DNA of 30,948 bases from CAZVNZ01 sp964628515 (GTDB lineage Bacteria > Bacillota > Clostridia > Christensenellales > Christensenellaceae), in NCBI GenBank assembly GCA_964628515.1, contig CAZVNZ010000033.1:1-30948 (forward strand). The letters run 5' to 3'. Below the pieces are notes generated by a model. It did no database searches and was not told the DNA's origin. It saw only the letters and a list, made by a program, of their open reading frames with translations. The position numbers and the translations under genes were made by a program. Below are positions 1 to 7,256 of this stretch, one piece after another; position 1 is the first letter of the stretch; each line of letters begins with the position of its first letter.

Positions 1-15
1 GGGAGTAATCAATCC

Positions 16-44
16 TTGAAATCCGCCACCACCCGTGATATAAT
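16..44 (+). promoter_or_regulatory. Promoter of the rhamnose/glycan operon
   Basis: TTGAAA at 16-21 is followed after exactly 17 bases by TATAAT at 39-44, and a TG at 36-37 gives an extended -10. The predicted start is near 51, about 30 bases before the first gene, and six overlapping or closely spaced genes follow. The bases from 1 to 60 are also open in frame 1 up to a TAA at 58-60, so the promoter may overlap the tail of a gene lying to the left of the window. Confidence 0.75.
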
Positions 45-81
45 TTTAATGTTAAACTAAGAAAGAAAGGTGGTAGCTATC

Positions 82-870
82 TTGGCATATGACGTAACAA
101 TAAGCATAGTAAACTACAACAACTACCACAAGGCTAAAGCGGCAATAAAGTCTATTTTAGAGCAAACCCAAGAGGTAAAGTATAAAATATATTTAATAGA
201 TAACTACTCAAGCGACGATAACGCAACCACCCTTGCCAACGAGTTTTCCGGAGTGGAGTTTGTGCTTAGCGATAAAAACTTAGGCTATGGGCGTGCTAAC
301 AATTTAGTATTAGAGGAGATAGACTCCAGATACCACGCAATAATAAACCCCGATATTATTTTAAAGGATGATGTTTTTACTAAGCTAACGGAGTTTATGG
401 ATAAAAACGAGGATATCGGGCTTTTAACACCCTCTATATATTTTACCAACGGAGATCCCCAGTATCTCCCTAAACGCAGACCGAAATTTATTTATTTGCT
501 TGCAAACAGGTTGCCGTTTAGACGGCTGCAAAAGTACAGAGACGAATATAAAATGCTTGATTGCGATTTATCTAAGGTTATCGATATCCAGTTTGCAAGC
601 GGTTGTTTTATGTTTTGCCGTACCAAGCTGCTAAAAGAGATTGGTGGGTTTGACAAACGGTACTTTATGTATTTTGAAGATGCGGATTTAACAAGGGAGT
701 TTTTAAAGTATACACGGGTGGTGCTATACCCCGATGCAAAGGTGTATCACGATTATGTGCGAGCCAGCGCAAAACGGCTGAAATTTTTGGCTATACACGT
801 ATGGTCTATGTTTAAATATTTTATAAAGTGGGGCAAATACGAAAGAATACAGAAAAAAACAGAAAATTAG
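82..870 (+). CDS. GT2-family glycosyltransferase, rhamnosyltransferase-like
   Basis: Family-2 glycosyltransferase with GT-A fold, 262 aa from the preferred start. The N-terminus (DVTISIVNYNNY) is the nucleotide-binding strand, followed by LIDNYSSDDN and a metal-binding region around IINPDI. The C-terminal half has the family's acceptor-side signature GGFDKRYFMYFEDADL. WbbL-like rhamnosyltransferases look like this, and the dTDP-rhamnose genes that follow suggest it uses that donor; the exact sugar is inference. I prefer the TTG at 82 as start because AAAGGTGG at 66-73 lies 8 bases upstream. A GTG at 70 in the same frame sits inside that ribosome binding site and would add four residues. It probably acts on the cytoplasmic membrane face to build a cell-wall polysaccharide. 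Confidence 0.85.
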   Translation: MAYDVTISIVNYNNYHKAKAAIKSILEQTQEVKYKIYLIDNYSSDDNATTLANEFSGVEFVLSDKNLGYGRANNLVLEEIDSRYHAIINPDIILKDDVFTKLTEFMDKNEDIGLLTPSIYFTNGDPQYLPKRRPKFIYLLANRLPFRRLQKYRDEYKMLDCDLSKVIDIQFASGCFMFCRTKLLKEIGGFDKRYFMYFEDADLTREFLKYTRVVLYPDAKVYHDYVRASAKRLKFLAIHVWSMFKYFIKWGKYERIQKKTEN

Positions 871-888
871 TGAGGTATTTATACGATT

Positions 889-1770
889 ATGAAGGGAATT
901 ATTTTAGCGGGTGGCTCGGGCACACGGCTCTACCCACTCACCATTATGACGAGTAAACAGCTTTTGCCCGTTTACGATAAACCTATGATTTACTATCCCC
1001 TGTCCACATTAATGTTGGCAGGTATTAAGGATATACTTATTATATCCACACCAACGGATTTGCCACGTTTTAAAGAGCTTTTAGGAGATGGCGGTCAGTT
1101 TGGCATTTCCCTTTCTTATAAAGAACAGCCCTCTCCCGACGGTTTGGCGCAAGCCTTTATAATAGGCGAGGAATTTATTGCAGGCGATTCCTGTGCCATG
1201 ATTTTAGGGGATAACATCTTCTACGGCAACGGCATAGACAAGCTAATGGAAAAGGCGGTAAACAATAAGGGCAGAGCCACGGTATTTGGCTACTACGTGG
1301 ACGACCCGGAGCGGTTTGGTATTGTGGATTTTGACGCCACAGGCAAAGCGCTGTCCGTAGAGGAAAAGCCCCTAAAGCCAAAATCCAATTATGCAATTAC
1401 AGGGCTTTATTTTTATGATAATCGTGTGGTAGAGCTTGCAAAAAGCCTAAAGCCTTCCCCTCGTGGCGAGCTTGAAATTACCGACTTAAACAGGATTTAT
1501 TTAGAAAAAGACGAGCTTGATGTGCAAATTATGGGCAGAGGGTTTGCTTGGCTTGATACCGGTACTTTTGATTCTTTAATTGATGCGGCGGAGTTTGTAA
1601 AAATGTTGCAAAAGCGCCAAGGGATTGTAATGTCCGCACCCGAAGAAATAGCTTATTCTAAAGGTTGGATAGACGAAAAGACTTTAGAGGAAAGCGCAAA
1701 AAAATACGGTAAATCTTCTTACGGCGAGTTTTTGCATGCCGTTGCTCAAGGCAAGGTGCTGGATATATGA
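889..1770 (+). CDS. rfbA: Glucose-1-phosphate thymidylyltransferase (RmlA)
   Basis: Makes dTDP-glucose from dTTP and glucose-1-phosphate, the first step of dTDP-L-rhamnose synthesis. The 293-aa protein has the usual length and starts MKGIILAGGSGTRLYPLT, the nucleotide-binding signature (GGSGTRL at residues 8-14). YDKPMIYYPL, EEKPLKPKSNYAITGLYFYD and WLDTGTFDSL are characteristic further along. It lies 18 bp after the glycosyltransferase, and its TGA overlaps the rfbC ATG as ATGA (1767-1770), so the two are probably translationally coupled. The GAGG upstream is about 13 bases from the ATG, a little far. No unusual residues seen. Confidence 0.97.
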   Translation: MKGIILAGGSGTRLYPLTIMTSKQLLPVYDKPMIYYPLSTLMLAGIKDILIISTPTDLPRFKELLGDGGQFGISLSYKEQPSPDGLAQAFIIGEEFIAGDSCAMILGDNIFYGNGIDKLMEKAVNNKGRATVFGYYVDDPERFGIVDFDATGKALSVEEKPLKPKSNYAITGLYFYDNRVVELAKSLKPSPRGELEITDLNRIYLEKDELDVQIMGRGFAWLDTGTFDSLIDAAEFVKMLQKRQGIVMSAPEEIAYSKGWIDEKTLEESAKKYGKSSYGEFLHAVAQGKVLDI

Positions 1771-2315
1771 AAAAAACAACAACCTTTATAGACGGACTAA
1801 TTATAATAGAGCCTAACTGCATAGAGGATAACCGTGGTTGGTTTATGGAAACTTACAGCAAAAAAAAGTTTGAGGAGTTAGGCATTTTTTGCGAGTTTGT
1901 GCAGGATAATCATTCTATGTCCATGCAAAAAGGCACCCTTAGAGGACTGCATTTTCAGCTACCGCCCATGGCGCAGGCAAAAATTATTAGGTGTACCCAC
2001 GGCAGAATTTTAGATGTGGCGGTGGATATTCGTAAAAACTCACCCACTTATAAAAAGTGGTTTAGTATAGAGCTTTCCGCCCAAAACAAGACTATGTTTT
2101 TTATACCGGCGGGGTTTGCCCACGGATTTTTAACCTTAGAGGACGATTGCCAAATTCAGTATAAAGTGGATAACCTGTATTCTAAAGAGTGCGACAGAAG
2201 TTTGCGGTTTGACGATGAGGATTTTGCAATAGACTGGGGTATAAAAAACCCTGTGTTGTCCGCAAAAGATTTAGATGCGCCCTTTTTAAAGGACGTTACC
2301 GAAGAATTGTTTTAA
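1767..2315 (+). CDS. rfbC: dTDP-4-dehydrorhamnose 3,5-epimerase (RmlC)
   Basis: Epimerises dTDP-4-keto-6-deoxyglucose at C3 and C5, the third pathway step. The 182-aa cupin has family hallmarks: KGTLRGLHFQLPP with the catalytic base His62, then HGRILDVAVDIR, FIPAGFAHGF and QYKVDNLY with the likely catalytic Tyr138. The start is fixed by the ATGA overlap with rfbA. Gene order A-C-B-D is a common arrangement. The rfbB gene follows after an unusual 112-bp gap containing a repeated cassette (see 2352-2430). Confidence 0.97.
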   Translation: MKKTTTFIDGLIIIEPNCIEDNRGWFMETYSKKKFEELGIFCEFVQDNHSMSMQKGTLRGLHFQLPPMAQAKIIRCTHGRILDVAVDIRKNSPTYKKWFSIELSAQNKTMFFIPAGFAHGFLTLEDDCQIQYKVDNLYSKECDRSLRFDDEDFAIDWGIKNPVLSAKDLDAPFLKDVTEELF

Positions 2316-2328
2316 CGGAGGCTACAAG

Positions 2329-2385
2329 TTGAAAGTATTAAGAAAAAGCTATGCCGAGCGGGCAAAAAAAACGCAAAATCTTTAA
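2329..2385 (+). other. Possible 18-codon leader ORF in the rfbC-rfbB gap
   Basis: CGGAGG at 2316-2321 is spaced 7 bases from a TTG at 2329. This opens an 18-codon frame (MKVLRKSYAERAKKTQNL) ending in TAA at 2383-2385, directly before the next Shine-Dalgarno GGGAGG at 2386-2391. The ribosome site is good, but the start is a TTG and the peptide is not recognisable. It may carry ribosomes across the gap to rfbB, or the strong CGGAGG may be a remnant. Low confidence that the peptide matters. Confidence 0.25.
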
Positions 2386-2430
2386 GGGAGGATTGTGCGG
2401 ACACTGCGTGTGCCGCACGGCACTAAAATG
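2352..2430 (+). repeat. Start-site hairpin cassette, copy 1 (upstream of rfbB)
   Basis: About 79 bp that recurs before argS (10005-10081). In order: a small hairpin TGCC-gagcg-GGCA (2352-2364), an A-rich stretch, GGGAGG (2386-2391), then a strong hairpin at 2395-2418 with arms GTGCGGACAC and GTGTgCCGCAC (10 pairs, one bulged G, loop TGC), and nine bases to the ATG at 2428. An alternative stem GTGCC/GGCAC (2410-2414 with 2419-2423) excludes the first. A GTG at 2395 opens the frame MRTLRVPHGTK into rfbB, and the same ten residues precede ArgS. Folding the hairpin reduces the distance from GGGAGG to the ATG to about 12 bases. Confidence 0.8.
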
Positions 2431-3441
2431 AAATTACTTATTACGGGAGCAGCAGGGTTTATTGGCAGTAACTTTGTGTTTCATATGCTAAAAACTTATC
2501 CTAATTATAAAATTGTTGCGCTTGATTTACTTACCTACGCAGGAAACTTAGAAACCCTAAAAGATGTACTGGATAAAATTAAGTTTGTAAAAATAGATAT
2601 TGCGGACAGGCAGAGCATTTACAAGCTATTTGAGGACGAAAAGTTTGACGTGGTGGTAAACTTTGCCGCCGAGTCTCATGTGGATCGCTCCATAGAAGAC
2701 CCGGGCGTGTTTTTGCAAACAAACGTTATCGGCACTCAAACTTTGCTTGATGCGTGCAGAAAATACGGTGTAGAGCGGTTTCATCAGGTATCTACCGATG
2801 AGGTGTACGGAGACTTGCCTCTGGAGGCTACCGATTTATTTTTTACTGAGGAGACCCCCCTACACACCTCCTCCCCCTACTCCGCAAGTAAGGCAAGTGC
2901 GGATTTACTTACCCTTGCTTACTATCGTACTTTTAAGTTGCCTGTTACTATTTCTCGGTGTTCCAACAACTACGGGCCCTATCATTTTCCGGAAAAACTT
3001 ATTCCCCTTATAATTTCCCGTGCGGTTGCAAACGAGAGTTTGCCTGTATACGGCACAGGGGAGAATGTGCGAGACTGGCTTTATGTGGAGGATCACTGCA
3101 TTGCCATAGATAAAATTATTCACAAGGGCAGAGTTGGAGAGGTTTACAACGTTGGCGGGCATAACGAGCGCACCAATTTAGAGGTTGTAAAAACCATACT
3201 AAAAGAGCTAAACAAGCCCGAGAGTCTCATAACATTTGTAAAGGACAGGGCAGGCCACGATTTACGCTACGCCATAGACCCGGCAAAAATATCCGCAGAG
3301 CTTGGTTGGCAGCCCACCACTACCTTTGACGAAGGGATTAAACGCACGGTAAAGTGGTATCTTGAAAACGAAAGTTGGTGGAAGAGCATCATCAACGGCG
3401 AGTATCAAAACTATTACGCCAAAATGTACGAGGGTAGATGA
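2428..3441 (+). CDS. rfbB: dTDP-glucose 4,6-dehydratase (RmlB)
   Basis: Converts dTDP-glucose to dTDP-4-keto-6-deoxyglucose with bound NAD+. Counted from ATG 2428 the protein is 337 aa: Rossmann motif GAAGFIGSN at 7-15, STDEVYGD with catalytic Asp124/Glu125, and YSASK at 151-155 (active-site Tyr and Lys). MKLLITGAAGFIG is the normal start of this family, so I chose ATG 2428. An in-frame GTG at 2395 would add MRTLRVPHGTK, which is encoded by the repeated cassette; it lies only 3 bases from GGGAGG, closer than usual. The TGA overlaps the rfbD start (3438-3441). Confidence 0.96.
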   Translation: MKLLITGAAGFIGSNFVFHMLKTYPNYKIVALDLLTYAGNLETLKDVLDKIKFVKIDIADRQSIYKLFEDEKFDVVVNFAAESHVDRSIEDPGVFLQTNVIGTQTLLDACRKYGVERFHQVSTDEVYGDLPLEATDLFFTEETPLHTSSPYSASKASADLLTLAYYRTFKLPVTISRCSNNYGPYHFPEKLIPLIISRAVANESLPVYGTGENVRDWLYVEDHCIAIDKIIHKGRVGEVYNVGGHNERTNLEVVKTILKELNKPESLITFVKDRAGHDLRYAIDPAKISAELGWQPTTTFDEGIKRTVKWYLENESWWKSIINGEYQNYYAKMYEGR

Positions 3442-4280
3442 TGAAGGTACTTGTTACAGGGGTAAATGGGCAGTTAGGCTACGATGTGTGCCGTGTTTTG
3501 CAAGCGCAAGGTATAGAGCACCTCGGTGTTGATATTGATGATTTTGATATTACCGACGCTACTGCCACTTTAAAGTTTGTAGATGGGTACAATCCCGATG
3601 TAATAGTGCATTGTGCCGCTTACACAGCGGTGGACAAAGCGGAGGACAACAAAGAGTTGTGCCGCAAAGTTAATGTTGTGGGCACTCAAAATTTAGCCGT
3701 TGCCGCCAATAATGTTGATGCTAAGTTTATGTACATCAGTACGGATTACGTGTTTGACGGGTTTTCCAAGGATACGGTTTGGGAAATTGACGACCCTAAG
3801 CAACCCCAAAATTATTACGGATTATCCAAATACGAGGGGGAGCAGTCGGCGCAAGTCGCCAAAAAGCTATTTATACTGCGTATTTGCTGGGTGTTTGGCA
3901 AAAACGGGAATAATTTCGTAAAGACTATGCTACGTCTTAGCGAAACCAAGACCGAATTAAATGTAGTAAACGACCAACAAGGTGCGCCCACATACACTTA
4001 CGATGCCGCCAAACTCATAGCGGATATGATTAAAACCACAAAGTACGGGGTGTATCATGCTTGTAACGAGGGGTATTGCACATGGTACGAGTTTGCCCTT
4101 GAAATATTTAAGCAGGCAGGGGTAGCCGTTAAGGTTAATCCCATTACTTCCGCTCAGTTTCCCACACCGGCTAAGCGCCCAAAAAATTCCAAGCTTTCTC
4201 TTAATAGTTTGGATGATGCAGGGTTTAGGCGGTTGCCAAGCTGGCAGGACGCGCTGTCAAGGTATTTGAGTAATGAGTAG
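3438..4280 (+). CDS. rfbD: dTDP-4-dehydrorhamnose reductase (RmlD)
   Basis: Last step to dTDP-L-rhamnose, NAD(P)H-dependent. The 280-aa SDR-fold protein begins with the nucleotide-binding GVNGQLG, has STDYVFDG and the active-site YGLSK (127-131), and ends with the family's sugar-binding region around PAKRPKNSKLS. Two ATG codons are adjacent (3438 and 3441); either is plausible with GAGGG just upstream. It overlaps rfbB by 4 bases and the next glycosyltransferase by 8 bases, indicating one transcript and coupled translation. Confidence 0.97.
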   Translation: MMKVLVTGVNGQLGYDVCRVLQAQGIEHLGVDIDDFDITDATATLKFVDGYNPDVIVHCAAYTAVDKAEDNKELCRKVNVVGTQNLAVAANNVDAKFMYISTDYVFDGFSKDTVWEIDDPKQPQNYYGLSKYEGEQSAQVAKKLFILRICWVFGKNGNNFVKTMLRLSETKTELNVVNDQQGAPTYTYDAAKLIADMIKTTKYGVYHACNEGYCTWYEFALEIFKQAGVAVKVNPITSAQFPTPAKRPKNSKLSLNSLDDAGFRRLPSWQDALSRYLSNE

Positions 4281-5199
4281 CGATGTTTTGGTTTCCGTAG
4301 TAATACCCTCTTACAACTGCGAAAAGTATATAGAGCAGGCAATTCTTTCCGTTGCATTTCAGACTTACAGAAATATAGAGCTTATAGTGGTAGACGACTG
4401 CTCCACAGACGACAGCTCCGCCCTTTTAAAGCGGTGTATGGAAAAGTATTCCTCTCAATTTACCGATTTTGTACTTGCAAAAAGCAATAAAAATATGGGT
4501 GCGCATTACACCATAAACAAGTGTGCCGAGCTTGCAAAGGGCACGTACATTGCTATTCTTAATGCCGACGATTTGTATATGCCCGACCGTATAGAGGTGC
4601 TCTTAGGTGCTATGCAGGCACAAAACGCTCGGTTTGCGTATAGTGCTGTTAGGTGCGTGGATAAGGACGGGTTGCCTTTTAAAGAGGATAGCGAGTTTTA
4701 CAGCTCCGCTTTGCAGTTTGAGGCGCTTCCCACTTCTAACGCCGATACCGATTTTTTTGCACAGCGGATTTTAGGGGAGAATGTAGCCGTATCCACAGGT
4801 AATTTTATGTTTGAAAAGTCGCTGTTTACACAGCTTAGTGGGTTTTGTGCGTACAAGTATGTACACGATTACGATTTTTTGATGCGGGCTTGTCTAATTA
4901 CAGAGCCTATTTTTGTTAAGCACACCGCATATTTATACAGATTGCACGGGCAAAATAGTTTTGCCTCCTTAGCTAAGGTAGGGCTTAAAGAAAACAGGGT
5001 GCTTTGGCTGTTGTTTTATAACTTACTAAACAAAGGGAAGCTAACAAACCCCAAAATATTAAATACTCCCGACTATCTCCAAAAACTATACCAATCCGTA
5101 ACCGCTCTTGGCGCAAAAAAACTCACTTTATGGAAGTGGAGCAAAAACCCTTTTATTATGGTGTTTGTGCGCTTGTATCGGTTTTTCCTTATTGGGTGA
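4273..5199 (+). CDS. GT2-family glycosyltransferase
   Basis: A 308-aa GT-A family-2 glycosyltransferase: VSVVIPSYNCEKYIEQAILSV at the N-terminus, VDDCSTDDS, and the metal-binding ILNADDLYMP (NADD at 97-100). HDYDFLMRA in the second half is the acceptor-side acidic motif. The start overlaps the end of rfbD by 8 bases. It is the last gene of the operon and probably adds a sugar to the surface polysaccharide that also receives rhamnose; donor and acceptor cannot be read from sequence. The basic C-terminus (KWSKNPFIMVFVRLYRFFLIG) is hydrophobic and could touch the membrane. Confidence 0.88.
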   Translation: MSSDVLVSVVIPSYNCEKYIEQAILSVAFQTYRNIELIVVDDCSTDDSSALLKRCMEKYSSQFTDFVLAKSNKNMGAHYTINKCAELAKGTYIAILNADDLYMPDRIEVLLGAMQAQNARFAYSAVRCVDKDGLPFKEDSEFYSSALQFEALPTSNADTDFFAQRILGENVAVSTGNFMFEKSLFTQLSGFCAYKYVHDYDFLMRACLITEPIFVKHTAYLYRLHGQNSFASLAKVGLKENRVLWLLFYNLLNKGKLTNPKILNTPDYLQKLYQSVTALGAKKLTLWKWSKNPFIMVFVRLYRFFLIG

Positions 5200-5441
5200 T
5201 TCCTTTTTTCTCTGTTCTTTTTTTCTTGTTCTTTTCTTTTATAGCTTCTTAACTTATATTGTTCCCTTTGCGAACTTCATTAATGTAGCTATATGCGATT
5301 GAAAAAAGAAAAGAACCAAAAGAAAACCCACTTTTACTTTTTTTGAGGGTATTGTGGGCTGTTATCTTTGTTAGAGCGAAAAATTTCTTTTTTTGTTCTT
5401 TTTTTGTTGAAGTGGGCTGTTATTTTGGCTATTCAAGCTGA
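5200..5441 (+). repeat. T-rich intergenic region with nested inverted repeats
   Basis: No gene. It contains a perfect 13-bp inverted repeat GTTCTTTTCTTTT (5228-5240) / AAAAGAAAAGAAC (5304-5316), inside it ATAGCT (5241-5246) / AGCTAT (5287-5292), and inside that GTTC (5261-5264) / GAAC (5272-5275): a long extended hairpin or cruciform. A 12-bp direct repeat GTGGGCTGTTAT lies at 5354-5365 and 5412-5423, each near a poly-T tract. No textbook GC-rich terminator is seen, so this may end the glycan operon only weakly. It marks the border between the operon and the toxin-antitoxin patch. Confidence 0.6.
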
Positions 5442-5473
5442 TTGACAATAGTATATATTGCGGTATATACTAT
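5442..5473 (+). promoter_or_regulatory. vapBC promoter with embedded palindromic operator
   Basis: TTGACA at 5442-5447 pairs with a -10 at about 5464-5471 (TATATA at 16 bases or TATACT at 18 bases spacing). A perfect 10-bp inverted repeat ATAGTATATA (5448-5457) / TATATACTAT (5464-5473) with a 6-base centre fills the spacer and -10. This is where a VapB dimer would bind to block transcription, as is known for VapBC autorepression; the specific binding is inferred. Confidence 0.8.
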
Positions 5474-5492
5474 TGCTATGGAGGTGATAGCA

Positions 5493-5723
5493 ATGGAAAC
5501 TGCTAAGATTTTTGCAAATGGCAAAAGCCAAGCCGTTCGTCTGCCGAAAGATTTTCGTTTTTCCGGCAATGAAGTTTTTGTTAAAAAGGTTGGCGATGCT
5601 GTTATGTTATTCCCAAAGGAACGTTCGTGGCAAACTTTTCTAAACGGACTAAACAGCTTTACGCCGGACTGCTACGAGGACGGACGTGACTATGAGCACA
5701 TAGCCGAAAGAGAAAGCCTATGA
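5493..5723 (+). CDS. vapB: VapB-type antitoxin (AbrB/SpoVT fold)
   Basis: A 76-aa antitoxin. METAKIFANGKSQAVRLPKDFRF is the swapped-hairpin AbrB-like DNA-binding domain typical of VapB, and the acidic tail (around DCYEDGRDYEHIAE) is the part that normally wraps the toxin. I chose ATG 5493 because GGAGGTGA at 5480-5487 lies 5 bases upstream; an upstream in-frame TTG at 5442 falls in the promoter and is not a credible start. It ends in an ATGA overlap with vapC. The pair should repress its own promoter through the palindrome at 5448-5473. Confidence 0.9.
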   Translation: METAKIFANGKSQAVRLPKDFRFSGNEVFVKKVGDAVMLFPKERSWQTFLNGLNSFTPDCYEDGRDYEHIAERESL

Positions 5724-6118
5724 CGTATATGTTAGATACTAACATCTGCATTTACGCAATTAAAAACAAGCCAAAAAGTGTGCTTACAAAACTACAATTA
5801 AAAATGAAAGAAGGGCTGTGCATATCCGCAATTACTCTATCAGAGTTAGAATATGGTGTTGCCGCAAGCGCATATCCCGAAAAAAACTCTATTGCACTCA
5901 TGCAGTTTTTATCTATCATGGACGTATTGCCATTTGATGATAAATCTGTTGTGCAATACGGTAAAATATGCACGCAGCTCCGCAGAAGCGGCACTCCAAT
6001 CGGTACAATAGATATGCTGATTGCTGCCCACGCACTATCCGGTGGTTATGTTCTTGTTACAAATAATACACGAGAGTTTCAACGTGTTGAAAGCCTAAAT
6101 ATAGAAAACTGGGTCTGA
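5720..6118 (+). CDS. vapC: VapC-type PIN-domain ribonuclease toxin
   Basis: A 132-aa PIN-domain endoribonuclease, the normal VapC length. The catalytic acidic set is present: Asp6 (MLDTNI), Glu42 (SAITLSELEYG), Asp98 (GTIDMLIAAHAL) and the polar pair Asn115/Asn116 (LVTNNTREF). VapC toxins cleave tRNA or rRNA when freed from VapB; the target here is unknown. The ATG overlaps the vapB stop (ATGA at 5720-5723). The intact active site suggests a functional toxin. Confidence 0.92.
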   Translation: MTYMLDTNICIYAIKNKPKSVLTKLQLKMKEGLCISAITLSELEYGVAASAYPEKNSIALMQFLSIMDVLPFDDKSVVQYGKICTQLRRSGTPIGTIDMLIAAHALSGGYVLVTNNTREFQRVESLNIENWV

Positions 6119-6177
6119 TACTATCAAAACACAACTTATAAAATGACTCTTTTTTAAATCTGCTTGTAGTGCATATG

Positions 6178-6454
6178 CTATACTTCATCCCGTGTAACTT
6201 CCTCTACTATTTCTTTAAAGGAATTATATTGTTTGGTATCTGCACTTGCGGAAATTTCCTCCCCTTCTCTCAATGCTGCCAACGTTGTTGCATTTGGTTT
6301 TAATATCGAAGGGCAATCCGCCCACATTTCTTGATTGTTGTATAAAAATATTAATTGCTTGGGTTAGTGTTATTCCGTAATATGCAAATATTTTTTCCGC
6401 TTCCGCTTTTGCCGTTGGGTCTAACCGCATATTTAGGTTTGCTGTTTTTGCCAT
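6178..6454 (-). pseudogene. dinJ: RelB/DinJ-family antitoxin, frameshifted and without a toxin
   Basis: The N-terminal 50 residues (MAKTANLNMRLDP..., ...ITLTQAINIFIQQSRNVGGLPFDI) are a clear ribbon-helix-helix RelB/DinJ antitoxin. After PFDIK the frame changes: read as is, it ends in an unrelated tail at 6224. Removing one A from the AAAA run at about 6299-6302 restores the family's usual continuation (KPNATTLAALREGEEI) and an ending at 6178-6180. So this is a one-base frameshift in a short homopolymer: a decayed gene, a sequencing error or, less likely, programmed frameshifting. A good site (AGGCAGGTG) precedes the ATG. No RelE/YafQ toxin follows; the next gene downstream is vapC, converging. 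Confidence 0.8.
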
Positions 6455-6505
6455 TGTTTTTCACCTGCCTTTGTAGTAATTGTATCACTTTTGCAATACA
6501 TTTCT

Positions 6506-7249
6506 TCACCCAAGCCTCCACCCTTCATCTCCGCTATAAACCATAAGCTTGCTCATACCGCCGTCTATTACAATGTTTTCGCCGTTTATAAAGGTTGCTT
6601 GCTCGCTACACAAAAACATAACTGCATGTGCAATATCTTTTGGTGTGCCTACTCTTCCCGAGGGGTGTTGTGCCTTATCCTCTTTGGTTAGCTTTGCGTT
6701 AGTAGTGTTTATCCAACCGGGAGAAATACAATTTACTCTAATATTTGGTGATGCCGACACCGCAAGTGCGTGAGTTAGGGCCACTATACCGCCTTTGGCG
6801 CTTGTGTAGCTTTCCGTGTTTTTTTGGGATTGCATGGCTCTTGTAGATGCAATATTTACCACCGCACCTCCTAAACTAAAGTGGGGCAAAAACAGTTTTG
6901 TAAGCATAAAGGGTGCAACCACTCCTATTTGTTGCACATACAAAAAATCCTCGTAGCTACAATTAAGCACACCACCCTTGCTTATACAGGCGTTGTTTAT
7001 TAAGTAATCTATTTTAGCATACTTTGTCACTACTTTTTTGTGAAATTCCTCCAAAACGGTTTTGCTTGCAATATCTCCCTTAAAAAACAGGTTGCCTTCT
7101 TCCTCTTTGTAAATGTCGGATGCGTCCTCAACATCTATTACGCACACTTTACAGCCCGCCTTAATAAATTCTTTGCAAATACACCTTCCTATGCCCTTTG
7201 CACCACCCGTTACTACCGCTACCCTATCTTCTTTCATCATCATCACCAT
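6506..7249 (-). CDS. Short-chain dehydrogenase/reductase (SDR)
   Basis: A 247-aa classical SDR. It has the cofactor motif TGGAKGIG (14-21), LINNA (NNA 85-87), the active-site Ser135 (VVNIAST) and Tyr148/Lys152 (SYTSAKGG), and the family ending RVNCISPGWI...GGM. An acidic residue after strand 2 (VIDVED) suggests NAD(H) rather than NADP(H). The substrate cannot be deduced. The start region reads ATG-GTG-ATG-ATG-ATG, so the exact N-terminus is ambiguous by up to four residues. It lies 7 bases after the hemolysin-III-like gene and is probably co-transcribed with it. Confidence 0.9.
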   Translation of the reverse strand: MVMMMKEDRVAVVTGGAKGIGRCICKEFIKAGCKVCVIDVEDASDIYKEEEGNLFFKGDIASKTVLEEFHKKVVTKYAKIDYLINNACISKGGVLNCSYEDFLYVQQIGVVAPFMLTKLFLPHFSLGGAVVNIASTRAMQSQKNTESYTSAKGGIVALTHALAVSASPNIRVNCISPGWINTTNAKLTKEDKAQHPSGRVGTPKDIAHAVMFLCSEQATFINGENIVIDGGMSKLMVYSGDEGWRLG

Positions 7250-7256
7250 AAAAACC

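Noticed and set aside
2395..2427. GTG start that would extend RfbB by MRTLRVPHGTK
   Set aside because: The same residues precede ArgS because a repeated cassette encodes them, MKLLITGAAGFIG is the normal family start, and the GTG is only 3 bases from GGGAGG. Kept as a finding, not as the gene start.
5442..5492. TTG start giving a longer VapB
   Set aside because: It coincides with the -35 TTGACA and the operator; ATG 5493 has an ideal ribosome site.
6119..6177. A toxin partner for dinJ
   Set aside because: Only 59 bases separate it from vapC, and they contain no coding sequence.
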